DNA of 47,232 nt from Thermoplasmata archaeon (GCA_003551675.1 PUNG01000020.1:1-47232), one strand, 5' to 3'; shown: positions 33,482 to 40,647, counted from the first letter of the stretch. The notes: generated by a model not told the origin, from the sequence alone. Translations and numbers: made by a program.

Positions 33482-34396
33482 ATGACAAAAAATGTGATAT
33501 CGATCTTAGATGTTGAAAAAAACCTGAAAGAGATATTGAGGATAGCAGGAGAGATGAAAAAGAAGTACAAGAACGGCGAATCCATCCGTTCCTTGGAAGA
33601 TAAAAGCTTGGCGATGATATTCGAAAAGCCGAGTACCAGGACCAGGATCTCATTTGAAGTGGGCATGACTCAGCTCGGCGGACATGCGTTATATCTGAGC
33701 CCCAAAGATCTTCAACTCGGAAGGGGCGAAACCATAGCAGATACCGCTAGAGTTCTCAGCAGATACGTTGACGGTATAATGTATCGTGCCTTCGAACACG
33801 AGATGATGTTAGAGTTGGCTGAAAATTCATCTGTACCTGTTATCAGCGGCTTGGACGACAGAGAACATCCGTGCCAGATACTAGCGGACTTCCTAACCAT
33901 ATTGGAGAAAAAAGGGAATTTCAATCAAAAATTAGTATATGTCGGTGACGGCAACAACGTTTGCCATTCTTTGCTTTTAGGTTCTCCCGTGGTGGGTATG
34001 GACATGGTGGCCTGTACTCCTGATGATTATAAGCCCGATGATGAGATATACGAAAGGGCGCTGGAACTCGGTGAAGAGTACGGCGTGAATATTACCCAGG
34101 AGGATAGCCCGAAAGAGGCGGTAAAAGGCGCCGACGTGATATATACCGATGTTTGGGTATCCATGGGTGATGAAGAAGAGGCTGAAAGAAGGAAAAAGGA
34201 CCTCATGGAATATCAAGTCAATAAAGAGTTGGTGGAAAGGGCGGACGACGAGGTCATAGTGATGCACTGCCTACCTGCACATAGAGGTGTAGAGATAACC
34301 AGCGAAGTTTTGGACGGTCCTCATTCCGTTGTCTTGGATCAAGCGGAGAACCGTTTGCATGCGCAAAAAGGATTATTATTTGAACTTCTTGGATGA
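33482..34396 (+). CDS. argF: Ornithine carbamoyltransferase
   Basis: It forms citrulline from ornithine and carbamoyl phosphate in arginine synthesis. Signatures are FEKPSTRTRISFE (carbamoyl-phosphate loop), DDREHPCQILADF and VMHCLPAHRGVEI. The ORF-track start at 33461 lies inside purC. The ATG at 33482 (MTKNVISI) is the natural start and gives 304 residues, the family length. It is the second gene of a purC-argF-aminotransferase operon. Confidence 0.96.
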   Translation: MTKNVISILDVEKNLKEILRIAGEMKKKYKNGESIRSLEDKSLAMIFEKPSTRTRISFEVGMTQLGGHALYLSPKDLQLGRGETIADTARVLSRYVDGIMYRAFEHEMMLELAENSSVPVISGLDDREHPCQILADFLTILEKKGNFNQKLVYVGDGNNVCHSLLLGSPVVGMDMVACTPDDYKPDDEIYERALELGEEYGVNITQEDSPKEAVKGADVIYTDVWVSMGDEEEAERRKKDLMEYQVNKELVERADDEVIVMHCLPAHRGVEITSEVLDGPHSVVLDQAENRLHAQKGLLFELLG

Positions 34397-34409
34397 CCGA
34401 GGTTAAAAG

Positions 34410-35576
34410 ATGGAAGAACATGTAAAAAGGATGCTCGACGTCTCCTTTTCGGCCACCATGAGGATCTCAAAACTAGCTAAAGAGATGAAGGACGGTGGCG
34501 AAGATATCATCTCTCTTGCAATAGGAGAACCCGACTTCGATACTCCTGATTTTATCATCGAAGCGGCCTATGAAGCCATGAAAGAGGGTTTCACCCATTA
34601 CACACCTCCCAAGGGTATAGCGGAACTCCGAGAGGCCATCGCTGAGAAGAGTAGAAAGGAAAACGATCTGGATTTTTCTTCTGAAAATATACTGGTTACG
34701 CCCACAAAGCATGCTATATTCATGTCCGTACTGGCTCATCTTGATGATGGTGCCGAAGTCATATTACCCGATCCTGCTTGGGTTTCTTACGAACCCATAG
34801 TAAAGTTCGCCGACGGCATCTTGCGAAGGGTTCCGGTGCGAGAAGAGGACGCTCGTTTAGGGCAGGAGGAGTTACAAGAAGCCATCACTTCAAGAGCGGA
34901 CATGATGATATTGAACTCGCCCTGCAACCCCACAGGGAAGATGATGAACAAGGAAGAACTCAAGATGGTGAGAGACCTGGCGGTAGATAACGATCTGCTC
35001 GTGGTAACTGACGAGGTCTACGAAAAACTGGTCTTCGAAGGCGAACACGTCTCTATAGCGTCCTTGGACGGTATGAGAGAAAGGACCATAACGGTCAACG
35101 GCTTTTCCAAAGCTTATGCCATGACGGGATGGCGTATCGGGTGGTTAGCCTGTACCAAAGAGTTGTTGGAAAATATAGCTAAGATACAGACGCATTCGGT
35201 CACTTGTGCCACTTCTTTCGGACAGAAGGCGGCGTACGTAGCCCTGAATGAGAAAGAGAAGTCGGAGAAAGCTTTTGAGCATATGATGGACAGATATAGA
35301 GAAAGAAGAGAGATAGTGATCAAAAGATTGAAAGAGATAGACGGTTTCGAATGTGATAAGCCCGAATCAACTTTTTATACGTTCCCTTCATTTGATCATG
35401 ATAAGGATTGTATGGAGATGTCCATGTATCTGCTAAGAGAGGCGAAGGTTGCAACAACTCCTGGGTCCGCATTCGGGGACAGAGGTAAAAAACATCTGCG
35501 TTTGTCCTTCGCCAATTCTAAGGAAAATATACAAGAAGCCATGGACAGGATCGAAAGAGCTGTTGAAAAGCTTTGA
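34410..35576 (+). CDS. Class I PLP-dependent aminotransferase, aspartate-aminotransferase-like
   Basis: A 388-residue fold-type I aminotransferase. ISLAIGEPDFDTP, THYTPPKGIAELREAIA, NSPCNPTGKMM and the PLP lysine in NGFSKAYAMTGWRIGW (about residue 234) match the AspB/AspC subgroup of archaea and thermophilic bacteria. It probably transfers amino groups between aspartate and 2-oxoglutarate, possibly with wider specificity. Being next to argF and purC, both tied to aspartate/glutamate-derived nitrogen, fits. It lies 13 bp after argF. Confidence 0.93.
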   Translation: MEEHVKRMLDVSFSATMRISKLAKEMKDGGEDIISLAIGEPDFDTPDFIIEAAYEAMKEGFTHYTPPKGIAELREAIAEKSRKENDLDFSSENILVTPTKHAIFMSVLAHLDDGAEVILPDPAWVSYEPIVKFADGILRRVPVREEDARLGQEELQEAITSRADMMILNSPCNPTGKMMNKEELKMVRDLAVDNDLLVVTDEVYEKLVFEGEHVSIASLDGMRERTITVNGFSKAYAMTGWRIGWLACTKELLENIAKIQTHSVTCATSFGQKAAYVALNEKEKSEKAFEHMMDRYRERREIVIKRLKEIDGFECDKPESTFYTFPSFDHDKDCMEMSMYLLREAKVATTPGSAFGDRGKKHLRLSFANSKENIQEAMDRIERAVEKL

Positions 35577-35660
35577 CGGGTTCGATGATGACGAGCTTGA
35601 TATGAGCCTTCAGGCGATGATTAACCCTATGAGTTCTGAGAAAACCCCTTCGGTCTGATC

Positions 35661-35675
35661 TTTTTTAAAAAAAGG
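35661..35675. terminator. T-run/A-run transcription end
   Basis: TTTTTTAAAAAAAGG lies about 85 bp after the aminotransferase stop. The T-run can end the plus-strand operon. Read on the minus strand it gives CCTTTTTTTAAAAAA, able to end the small divergent transcript from 35804. As a TATA-like element it could also start a plus-strand RNA at the hairpin. Confidence 0.45.
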
Positions 35676-35686
35676 TAAAAGGTTTT

Positions 35687-35771
35687 AGCAGTGGGTAGGC
35701 CCCGTTTAGCGAGGGAGGACAGGTTCCTCTGCATACCACGCGGTTTCGGGGCTTGTAACTACCCATCTGCT
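35687..35771. ncRNA. Strong structured element (extended hairpin), possible small RNA
   Basis: A 12-bp stem (AGCAGTGGGTAG pairing with CTACCCATCTGCT, one bulged T) stacks on a 6-bp GCCCCG/CGGGGC stem. A TTGTAA bulge lies between them on one side, and the apical region contains GAGGA/TCCTC with a 5-nt loop. It is markedly more G+C-rich than its surroundings. Either strand folds the same way. On the plus strand an AT element lies about 12-25 bp upstream. On the minus strand it overlaps a 32-codon ORF with a good ribosome-binding site. Family unknown; it is not a tRNA. Confidence 0.5.
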
Positions 35772-35804
35772 GCCTGTCTTTTCGTGTCTTAGTTTTATTA
35801 CCAT
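35706..35804 (-). CDS. Putative 32-residue protein divergent from the winged-helix regulator
   Basis: This minus-strand ORF, not in the track, starts MVIKLRHEKTGSRW and ends EEPVLPR. A GGAGG motif lies seven bases before the ATG, as good as any in the window. The promoter would be the palindromic TATA at 35877-35890, leaving a leader of about 48 nt. Its second half is encoded inside the strong hairpin, and its codons there are G+C-rich (CCC, GCG, CGC), unlike neighbouring genes. It may be a regulated small protein, a leader peptide-like element, or a chance ORF over a structured RNA. Confidence 0.4.
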   Translation of the reverse strand: MVIKLRHEKTGSRWVVTSPETAWYAEEPVLPR

Positions 35805-35839
35805 GTTTATTCCTCCTTTTCGTTTTTCATCTTTCTTTT

Positions 35840-35857
35840 CGTTTAGATGGCGTCTTA
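35840..35857. promoter_or_regulatory. Operator-like element, copy 1
   Basis: CGTTTAGATGGCGTCTTA matches copy 2 at 35906 in 16 of 18 positions. It contains the near-palindrome AGATGGCGTCT and lies where transcription toward the small minus-strand ORF should begin (about 25 bp from the TATA). Confidence 0.55.
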
Positions 35858-35876
35858 ATCGTAATAGGGCAGGGGT

Positions 35877-35890
35877 AATATTTAAATATT
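35877..35890. promoter_or_regulatory. Palindromic bidirectional TATA element
   Basis: AATATTTAAATATT is a perfect 14-bp palindrome midway between the two operator-like copies. It can serve the winged-helix gene rightward (ATG at 35935) and the small ORF leftward (ATG at 35804). Confidence 0.6.
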
Positions 35891-35905
35891 TCGGACCTAT
35901 TTGTA

Positions 35906-35923
35906 CGTTTAGATGTCATCTTA
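35906..35923. promoter_or_regulatory. Operator-like element, copy 2
   Basis: CGTTTAGATGTCATCTTA contains the perfect dyad AGATG-T-CATCT. It lies at the predicted transcription start of the winged-helix regulator gene, just before its ATG, where a bound protein would block transcription. Confidence 0.55.
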
Positions 35924-35934
35924 TAGGTGTTATC

Positions 35935-36483
35935 ATGCCTGAAGACTTGGAACCGAGCGTTGATCAGATAAAGGTCCTATCTAATGCGTCGCGACTGCAG
36001 ATAATGGCCCTTTTGTTGGAAGAAGAAAAGACCATAAGTGAGCTGGCCGAAGAGATCGGCATAACCCCTCAGACCACACACCACCACGTACATCAGTTGT
36101 TGGATGCCGGTCTGATACACGTTTCTAGAGAGGAAACCCTGGGGAACATAGTCAAAAGATACTACGACGTAGAAGAAGAATGGCTGAACTCCTCCAAGGT
36201 TTGGGACGACCTGACCATCGAGGAGAAGAAAAATTATAAGATAGCGGCTTTGGGCACTATCAAAGGTATGGCGAATCGAGGTATAAGATATATACAAGAT
36301 AAAGAGCGCATAGATCAGGAAGTGGGCTGGGTATCCTTCAAGAAGATATCGTTCACTGAAGAGAACATGGATAAAGTGGACGAGATCTTCAAGGAGACCA
36401 TAAAAAAGTTAGACGAGCTGGATGATAAAAAGGACGAAGATGAGGAGGAGATAACCATGCTCATCGCAACTCTTCCCGGGTGA
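35935..36483 (+). CDS. ArsR-type winged-helix transcription regulator
   Basis: A 182-residue regulator. The winged helix (about 8-75) has DQIKVLSNASRLQIMALLLEE, helix-turn-helix ISELAEEIGITPQTTHHHVHQLLDAGLI and a wing running to KRYYDVEEEW. The helical C-terminal part contains no recognised ligand domain or metal-binding Cys cluster. The ORF-track start at 35803 is an upstream extension through the promoter; the ATG at 35935 is right. Paired operator-like sites around the divergent promoter suggest it represses itself and the small minus-strand gene. Confidence 0.85.
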   Translation: MPEDLEPSVDQIKVLSNASRLQIMALLLEEEKTISELAEEIGITPQTTHHHVHQLLDAGLIHVSREETLGNIVKRYYDVEEEWLNSSKVWDDLTIEEKKNYKIAALGTIKGMANRGIRYIQDKERIDQEVGWVSFKKISFTEENMDKVDEIFKETIKKLDELDDKKDEDEEEITMLIATLPG

Positions 36484-36525
36484 TCTAGCCAAAAAACTTT
36501 TTTGCTATGATATCCATCGACGCTT

Positions 36526-37287
36526 ATGTCTGTGAATCTGTACTTCGTAGGAACTGCTGGTTCTGGAAAAACCACTCTGACTAAAACTTTCAAGGATTGG
36601 ATGGAGCTGCACGGCTATCAAGCTGTTACGGTGAACCTTGACCCGGGAGCAGATGATCTGCCTTATAACGTGGATATCGACGTGAGAGATTGGATCTCTC
36701 TCCGCGAGGTCATGGCGGAACACGAACTCGGTCCCAACGGAGCCCAGATAGTATCGGCGGATATGGTGGCCATGAACGCTGGTGAGATAAAAGATGTCAT
36801 GGAAGAGTTCGAGTGCCACTACTTCTTGATAGACACACCCGGCCAGATGGAGTTGTTCACATTTAGACAGGCCAGCCGTGAGATGGTCAGAACGTTGGGC
36901 GAAAAGTCGTTGATCTCCTTCCTGTTCGATCCAGTACTTTCAAAACAGCCTTCGGGTTTTGTTTCGTTGATGACTTTAGCCGCTACTACTCAGTTCAGGT
37001 TCGATATCCCTTACCTTCCCATACTTTCCAAGTCGGATATCCTCTCTGACAAAGAGTTGGGTATGATAAAAAAGTGGTCGAAGGATTTTTGGCATCTAGA
37101 TTCGGCCCTGAGAGAAAGTGCGGTCACAGAAACACAGGTTAGCATAGAATTGATCAAGAGCCTTCAGAACATGGGTCTCCAAAGAGGTATCTTTCCGGTT
37201 TCAAGCGTTGATATGTACGGCATGGAAGACATATACACGGCGGTCCAAGACGCGTTCTATGGGGGGGATGATCTTCCGGTAGGTTGA
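36526..37287 (+). CDS. GPN-loop GTPase
   Basis: A 253-residue GTPase of the ATP_bind_1/XAB1 family. The P-loop is GTAGSGKTT (about 9-17), the family-defining GPN appears in HELGPNGAQI, and switch II is LIDTPGQMELF. The base-recognition area is ILSKSDIL. Eukaryotic paralogues help assemble RNA polymerase II; the archaeal protein's role is unsettled. It is preceded by the regulator gene and converges with the last gene of the leftward nine-gene operon, three bases apart. Confidence 0.93.
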   Translation: MSVNLYFVGTAGSGKTTLTKTFKDWMELHGYQAVTVNLDPGADDLPYNVDIDVRDWISLREVMAEHELGPNGAQIVSADMVAMNAGEIKDVMEEFECHYFLIDTPGQMELFTFRQASREMVRTLGEKSLISFLFDPVLSKQPSGFVSLMTLAATTQFRFDIPYLPILSKSDILSDKELGMIKKWSKDFWHLDSALRESAVTETQVSIELIKSLQNMGLQRGIFPVSSVDMYGMEDIYTAVQDAFYGGDDLPVG

Positions 37288-37290
37288 ATA

Positions 37291-37626
37291 TCAGTCTTTT
37301 TTAAGCTTTTCTTCTATATCTTTGTTCTGGATCTCTTCTTTATGTTCCATCAGGTGATCGACGTATTCATCTCTTGTATCACAATTATCTTCCCCCGCAC
37401 AGTGAAAATAGCCGTACTTTTTACAGTATATCCCGGTTTCGGTGTTCGGACACCCTTCCTGCTCTGAAGGTTCTTCTTCTTCTTTGGTTATAGTGTCCGT
37501 TTCCATCTCTAGGATATCTTCTACCAATGGATCATCAGACAACGTGCATCTACTCTCTCCAACACACTCCAACGCCATGTTGCGGGGGTGTGAACATTTT
37601 TCTTCTCCGAATTGATACTTACACAT
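37291..37626 (-). CDS. Cys-rich acidic protein, unknown (operon gene 9)
   Basis: A 111-residue protein with cysteines in two groups: MCKYQFGEEKC, LECVGESRC in the N-terminal third and GCPNTETGIYCKKYGYFHCAGEDNC in the middle. This is compatible with one or two small zinc or disulfide knuckles. An acidic linker separates the groups, and the tail is a charged helix (HKEEIQNKDIEEKLKKD). No family recognised. It is the last gene of the leftward operon, 43 bp after gene 8, and may be transcribed separately. Confidence 0.65.
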   Translation of the reverse strand: MCKYQFGEEKCSHPRNMALECVGESRCTLSDDPLVEDILEMETDTITKEEEEPSEQEGCPNTETGIYCKKYGYFHCAGEDNCDTRDEYVDHLMEHKEEIQNKDIEEKLKKD

Positions 37627-37669
37627 CGCGGCATCCCATCCTTTTTTAGTATATCGACGGATTTAACTT

Positions 37670-37987
37670 TTACTCTTCCTCGTCTTTGTCTTTTTTTGGC
37701 CAAGGTACTTTTTCTTTGGCTTTTTTTGTGAGTGTTTCATGAGGTGAGATCGACACTATGTCGTCTTCATTCACCTTCAAGCTATTCATATCCTTTTCTC
37801 TCAGATAGATCACGCCTTCTTCCACTAGATCGTCGGTAAAAGCCTTCAAAGTTATGCTTTTTTCATCAGAAGTTATAACGATGTCTGTTCCATCTTCTAA
37901 CTCCAAACTTTCCAATGCGTTTTGGCACACACGGGTTCTACCTGTTTTGCCTATCTTGCTTTTTTTAACCTTTACATCTACCATCAT
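37670..37987 (-). CDS. Small beta-barrel-like protein, unknown (operon gene 8)
   Basis: A 105-residue protein. The pattern GRTRVCQNALESLELEDGTDIVI, then YLREKDMNSLKVNEDDIVSI, resembles double-psi beta-barrel repeats, such as those in the N-domain of CDC48/VAT or molybdopterin-dinucleotide-binding subunits. The Lys/Glu tail (KKAKEKVPWPKKDKDEEE) is disordered. Fold assignment is tentative. Its ATG overlaps the gene 7 stop by four bases (ATGA), so it is translationally coupled to it. Confidence 0.65.
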   Translation of the reverse strand: MMVDVKVKKSKIGKTGRTRVCQNALESLELEDGTDIVITSDEKSITLKAFTDDLVEEGVIYLREKDMNSLKVNEDDIVSISPHETLTKKAKEKVPWPKKDKDEEE

Positions 37988-38196
37988 TTTCTTTCCTCCT
38001 CTAAATTTATCTTTACGGGGTATCTTCTTGTTTTGATATGTTCCAACCTTCCTCGTATATCGCTTATCTTTTTATCTACTTTGCTCTTTGGAACGTCCGA
38101 TCCTTTATCTTTACTTTTCTTCCTGTAAAGATAAGTGAGTATAACTGAATATATGACCAATATCACTATAGCTATCATCAATACTCTCAATATCAT
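37984..38196 (-). CDS. Single-pass membrane microprotein (operon gene 7)
   Basis: A 70-residue protein with an N-terminal membrane helix (MILRVLMIAIVILVIYSVIL) followed by a basic cytoplasmic tail (YRKKSKDKG ... KISDIRGRLEHIK). Topology by the positive-inside rule puts the tail in the cytoplasm. Unknown function. It starts four bases after gene 6. Confidence 0.65.
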   Translation of the reverse strand: MILRVLMIAIVILVIYSVILTYLYRKKSKDKGSDVPKSKVDKKISDIRGRLEHIKTRRYPVKINLEEERK

Positions 38197-38200
38197 CTTC

Positions 38201-38695
38201 CTATACCTTCCCCCATCCTTTTTTGAGCTTTATCTTTTTACTCGTGACATCTTTCACGGCCTTGGTTGGTATCTTGTCTCTCCTCTTCAACGGAGACAGA
38301 CCTGAAGGGTTTATCAGCATCTTCCAGACCTTCCATGGAGTTATCTCCGTATACATCTCAAAATCGTATATCCTTCCCAATTCCTTTCCATCGTGAGATA
38401 TGACTTTGCTTCCATCGACGCGTGAAAGGAACAATTCGTGCTCTTTCGGCGATCTTCTGCCCTTCTCCAAAGGTTTGGACAGTTCTATGACCTTTTTCTC
38501 TCGATCGTATTTAACGTCTGAAACAGAGAAGAACACGCCTTTTCTGTTCACCATCCCAGACTCTATCATGACTTCTTCGACTTGCCACTTATCTTTTTTT
38601 CTGAGCACCAATATCTCCACTAGCTTTGACTTTCCTTTTGTTTTGGGTGTGTTCACCCTTTTCCTCAAGATTTCCGAATACAGTACAGATCTCAT
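38201..38695 (-). CDS. PRC-barrel-like protein (operon gene 6)
   Basis: A 164-residue basic protein. The C-terminal half contains KVISHDGKELGRIYDFEMYTE, followed by a strand-rich stretch ending KIPTKAVKDVTSKKIKL. This is the pattern of PRC-barrel domains, which in archaea occur in proteins linked to RNA processing and to cell division (CdpB). The N-terminal half is a strand-rich basic region of unknown type. It sits mid-operon with small gaps on both sides. Confidence 0.65.
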   Translation of the reverse strand: MRSVLYSEILRKRVNTPKTKGKSKLVEILVLRKKDKWQVEEVMIESGMVNRKGVFFSVSDVKYDREKKVIELSKPLEKGRRSPKEHELFLSRVDGSKVISHDGKELGRIYDFEMYTEITPWKVWKMLINPSGLSPLKRRDKIPTKAVKDVTSKKIKLKKGWGKV

Positions 38696-38706
38696 GTAAA
38701 TATCTC

Positions 38707-39060
38707 CTATCTAGTCAATTCGAGTTTGTTGCAATATGGACATTCTTTCAGATAATTCTTGTACATATCGCAGTTGGGGCAGAAGGCGGAGCCGTATTTT
38801 ATCATCTTCGGTTCTCTCTCTTTGTTGAATAGGGCGGTCTCCATCCTGAATACCCTTTTCTTTTCTTTTCTAGCTTTTAATTGTCGGGATATATGCTTCT
38901 TCAACACCCTTCTGCTCACGTTCCCTATGTTTTTTTGGTATAGATATCTCTGGAGCAGCTTTATTTTCCTCTTGTTGTAAGGATCGTCCTGGGCGAGGAC
39001 ATAGCAATTTATGACCCTCTTCAATCGTTTGCTCGGCACAGCTTTTCTCAAGGGGTACAC
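38707..39060 (-). CDS. Basic zinc-ribbon protein (operon gene 5)
   Basis: A 117-residue, strongly basic protein. The C-terminus has a Cys4 ribbon, AFCPNCDMYKNYLKECPYCNK. The N-terminal part is helical and Arg/Lys-rich (VSRRVLKKHISRQLKARKEKKR), compatible with nucleic-acid or acidic-protein binding. The start is GTG at 39060, four bases after gene 4; no ATG is better placed. Family unknown. Confidence 0.6.
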   Translation of the reverse strand: MYPLRKAVPSKRLKRVINCYVLAQDDPYNKRKIKLLQRYLYQKNIGNVSRRVLKKHISRQLKARKEKKRVFRMETALFNKEREPKMIKYGSAFCPNCDMYKNYLKECPYCNKLELTR

Positions 39061-39064
39061 GCTC

Positions 39065-39400
39065 CTAGCGTTGGAGTTCTTTTTCTATACGGTCCAACCT
39101 AGCTTTGAATAGTTTCAGCTCGTCCTTCACATCTTTTTGGAATTCCTTGAGCTCTTCTGTTTCCTCTTGGCAGTGCTCCAATTTTTCCTCATAGATGTGT
39201 AGGTCGATCTCTCTGACCAGGTTAAATTCTTCTATGTATTCCTCGAAGTGCTCGTCGAGATATTTTTCTATCCTTTTATCGAACATCCTTCTTTGATAAC
39301 CACTTCCTTCTATCTCGATCTCTCCTGGGAAGAGAGATTCTTCGATCCTATCCAAAACGTTCGAACCCTTTCTTATGTTTTCATTCACAAATTCAGCCAT
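39065..39400 (-). CDS. Coiled-coil protein with shared scaffold domain (operon gene 4)
   Basis: A 111-residue acidic protein without a membrane helix. A globular stretch, RIEKYLDEHFEEYIEEFNL followed by VREIDLHIYEEKL (about 44-75), matches genes 1 and 2 of this operon. It is followed by a heptad coiled coil to the C-terminus (LKLFKARLDRIEKEL). A strong AAGGAGG ribosome-binding site precedes the ATG. No database family known to me; archaellum FlaC/D/E proteins are coiled-coil too but lack this motif. Confidence 0.7.
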   Translation of the reverse strand: MAEFVNENIRKGSNVLDRIEESLFPGEIEIEGSGYQRRMFDKRIEKYLDEHFEEYIEEFNLVREIDLHIYEEKLEHCQEETEELKEFQKDVKDELKLFKARLDRIEKELQR

Positions 39401-39402
39401 AT

Positions 39403-39813
39403 CTAATCCTCCTTACCAAACAATTCTCTTTCGGCTTTTTTAACTTCACTCATGGTCTTCAACAACTTAGCATTTTCCGAACCTCTTTCTAGTCTCTGCA
39501 TCCTTTCCTCTACCTCGCTCATGAGGGCTAAAGCCCTTCTAGACAAGATCGCCTTGTCCCTTTCGATGTGGTCCAACTTCTTTTTTTCATCGTCCTTCAA
39601 CATCATCGAAGCTTCTTTCAGCTTGTCTATGTGTCTTTCTTTCTTTGCCATCTCTAGTTTCTGGAATTTTAGCCTCATATCGCCGAGGTCTTTTTTCTCC
39701 TTTGCCTTCTCTCTGGTTATTATCACCTTAGCGATGATGGCCAAGATGATAACTACTATTATAGAGTAAAAGATGGGAAGAAAATTTTGGGAGATGGTAT
39801 CTGCAAGAGACAT
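39403..39813 (-). CDS. Membrane-anchored coiled-coil protein (operon gene 3)
   Basis: A 136-residue protein. One N-terminal membrane helix (FLPIFYSIIVVIILAIIAKVII) is followed by a long basic-to-mixed coiled coil (KLEMAKKERHIDKLKEASMM ... ERMQRLERGSENAKLL). It lacks the domain shared by genes 1, 2 and 4. A GGGAGG ribosome-binding site lies nine bases before the ATG. The layout suggests a cytoplasmic rod tethered to the membrane. Confidence 0.7.
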   Translation of the reverse strand: MSLADTISQNFLPIFYSIIVVIILAIIAKVIITREKAKEKKDLGDMRLKFQKLEMAKKERHIDKLKEASMMLKDDEKKKLDHIERDKAILSRRALALMSEVEERMQRLERGSENAKLLKTMSEVKKAERELFGKED

Positions 39814-39819
39814 GTTGTT

Positions 39820-40167
39820 TTACCTCCCTTTTTCCGCTAGGGTCTCTATCCTTTTCTCCACCGCGGTCAGCTCTTGGTCTATCTCTACTTTGTTAGCTTT
39901 CAACTCTTCTATGTCGGTGGATACCGTTTCTACCCTATCGTCCATATCGTCGACCCATCGGTCCACTTTGTCCTTTTTTACAAGGTCCCAATTGTCTATA
40001 ATGCTGTCAAAGTACTCTTTAAAGTACAGTTCGATGTGGCTCGGTACTCTGCCGTATTTCTTTTCCAAGGCTTTCTTCCTAGCACGATGCTTGAAGAAAA
40101 GGAATATACCTATCATGATGAGTATGACCAATAGTATTATCAGCACGAGTATGTACCACTCCATCAT
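39820..40167 (-). CDS. Membrane-anchored scaffold-domain coiled-coil protein (operon gene 2)
   Basis: A 115-residue protein with an N-terminal membrane helix (LVLIILLVILIMIGIFLFF) and a basic stop-transfer (KHRARKKALEKK). The shared domain follows, HIELYFKEYFDSIIDNWDL then VKKDKVDRWVDDM (about 43-75), and then a heptad coiled coil. The start overlaps gene 1 by four bases and is preceded by AAGGAGG, so the two are translated together. It can be seen as gene 4 plus a membrane anchor. Confidence 0.7.
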   Translation of the reverse strand: MMEWYILVLIILLVILIMIGIFLFFKHRARKKALEKKYGRVPSHIELYFKEYFDSIIDNWDLVKKDKVDRWVDDMDDRVETVSTDIEELKANKVEIDQELTAVEKRIETLAEKGR

Positions 40168-40490
40168 GATCCCTCCTTGATCTCTTCAGCATCAAAATCG
40201 ATCCCCAGTTTTTCTTCCATCTCTTCGATGATGGCTCTGTCTCTATGTACTCTTTCTTCCGTGGTCTCTTTCCAATCGTTGAGATCCGATATCTCGGCCA
40301 TGAAGCCTTCTATCTTTTTGTCTATCCCGTTAAGGTCTGATTTTGTCGCTAGTTTGTATTCGTCCACATATCCAGCTAAATTTTTTGTAAGATGCTCATC
40401 GACCTTATCCGAAGGGGTGATCGCCTTTTTCTTGAAGAATCCCTTGGCTCTTTCCAACAATCCTATCTTGTTTCCTTCTTCGTCTCCCAT
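40164..40490 (-). CDS. Scaffold-domain coiled-coil protein (operon gene 1)
   Basis: A 108-residue soluble protein. After a basic amphipathic N-terminus (IGLLERAKGFFKKK) comes the shared domain, KVDEHLTKNLAGYVDEYKL then ATKSDLNGIDKKI, and a coiled coil (KETTEERVHRDRAIIEEMEEKL). The ORF-track start is TTG at 40589. I prefer ATG at 40490 (MGDEEGNKIG). A third candidate, ATG at 40565, lies at leaderless distance from the shared TATA and would add 25 residues. It is the first gene of the leftward operon. Confidence 0.65.
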   Translation of the reverse strand: MGDEEGNKIGLLERAKGFFKKKAITPSDKVDEHLTKNLAGYVDEYKLATKSDLNGIDKKIEGFMAEISDLNDWKETTEERVHRDRAIIEEMEEKLGIDFDAEEIKEGS

Positions 40491-40500
40491 GTTAACACCT

Positions 40501-40535
40501 ATTAGACTATACTCGATAATGCGTATTTGTCTAAT
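40501..40535. promoter_or_regulatory. Dyad in the leader of the nine-gene operon
   Basis: ATTAGAC-T-ATAC ... GTAT-TT-GTCTAAT: seven plus four complementary bases around a ten-base centre. It lies just upstream of the gene 1 ATG and downstream of the predicted minus-strand transcription start. It would be transcribed as a leader hairpin, or act as an operator in DNA. Confidence 0.45.
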
Positions 40536-40590
40536 AAAGTTTTCCTCTATACTGTAGTTTCCCATGTTAGGATGTAAATTACCGGACAAC

Positions 40591-40600
40591 TTTTAAATAA
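40591..40600. promoter_or_regulatory. Shared divergent TATA element
   Basis: TTTTAAATAA reads as TATA-like in both directions. It is the only strong AT element between the leftward operon and the giant surface-protein gene. The rightward transcript would have a leader of about 25 nt including the AGGAGG at 40631-40636. Confidence 0.55.
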
Positions 40601-40647
40601 GTGAGAAAAGCTATCATTATCAATAAAAAGAGGAGGTTTTTCAAAAC

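Noticed and set aside
35687-35771. tRNA gene
   Set aside because: It has no T-loop consensus, no anticodon arm of the right size and no CCA. The long stem is not an acceptor stem.
35803-35934. 44-residue extension of the winged-helix regulator
   Set aside because: It reads through the palindromic TATA and both operator-like repeats; the ATG at 35935 opens directly into the regulator.
39065-40490. Archaellum proteins FlaC/FlaD/FlaE
   Set aside because: They share only coiled-coil character. The conserved FlaD/E C-terminal domain and all other archaellum genes are missing.
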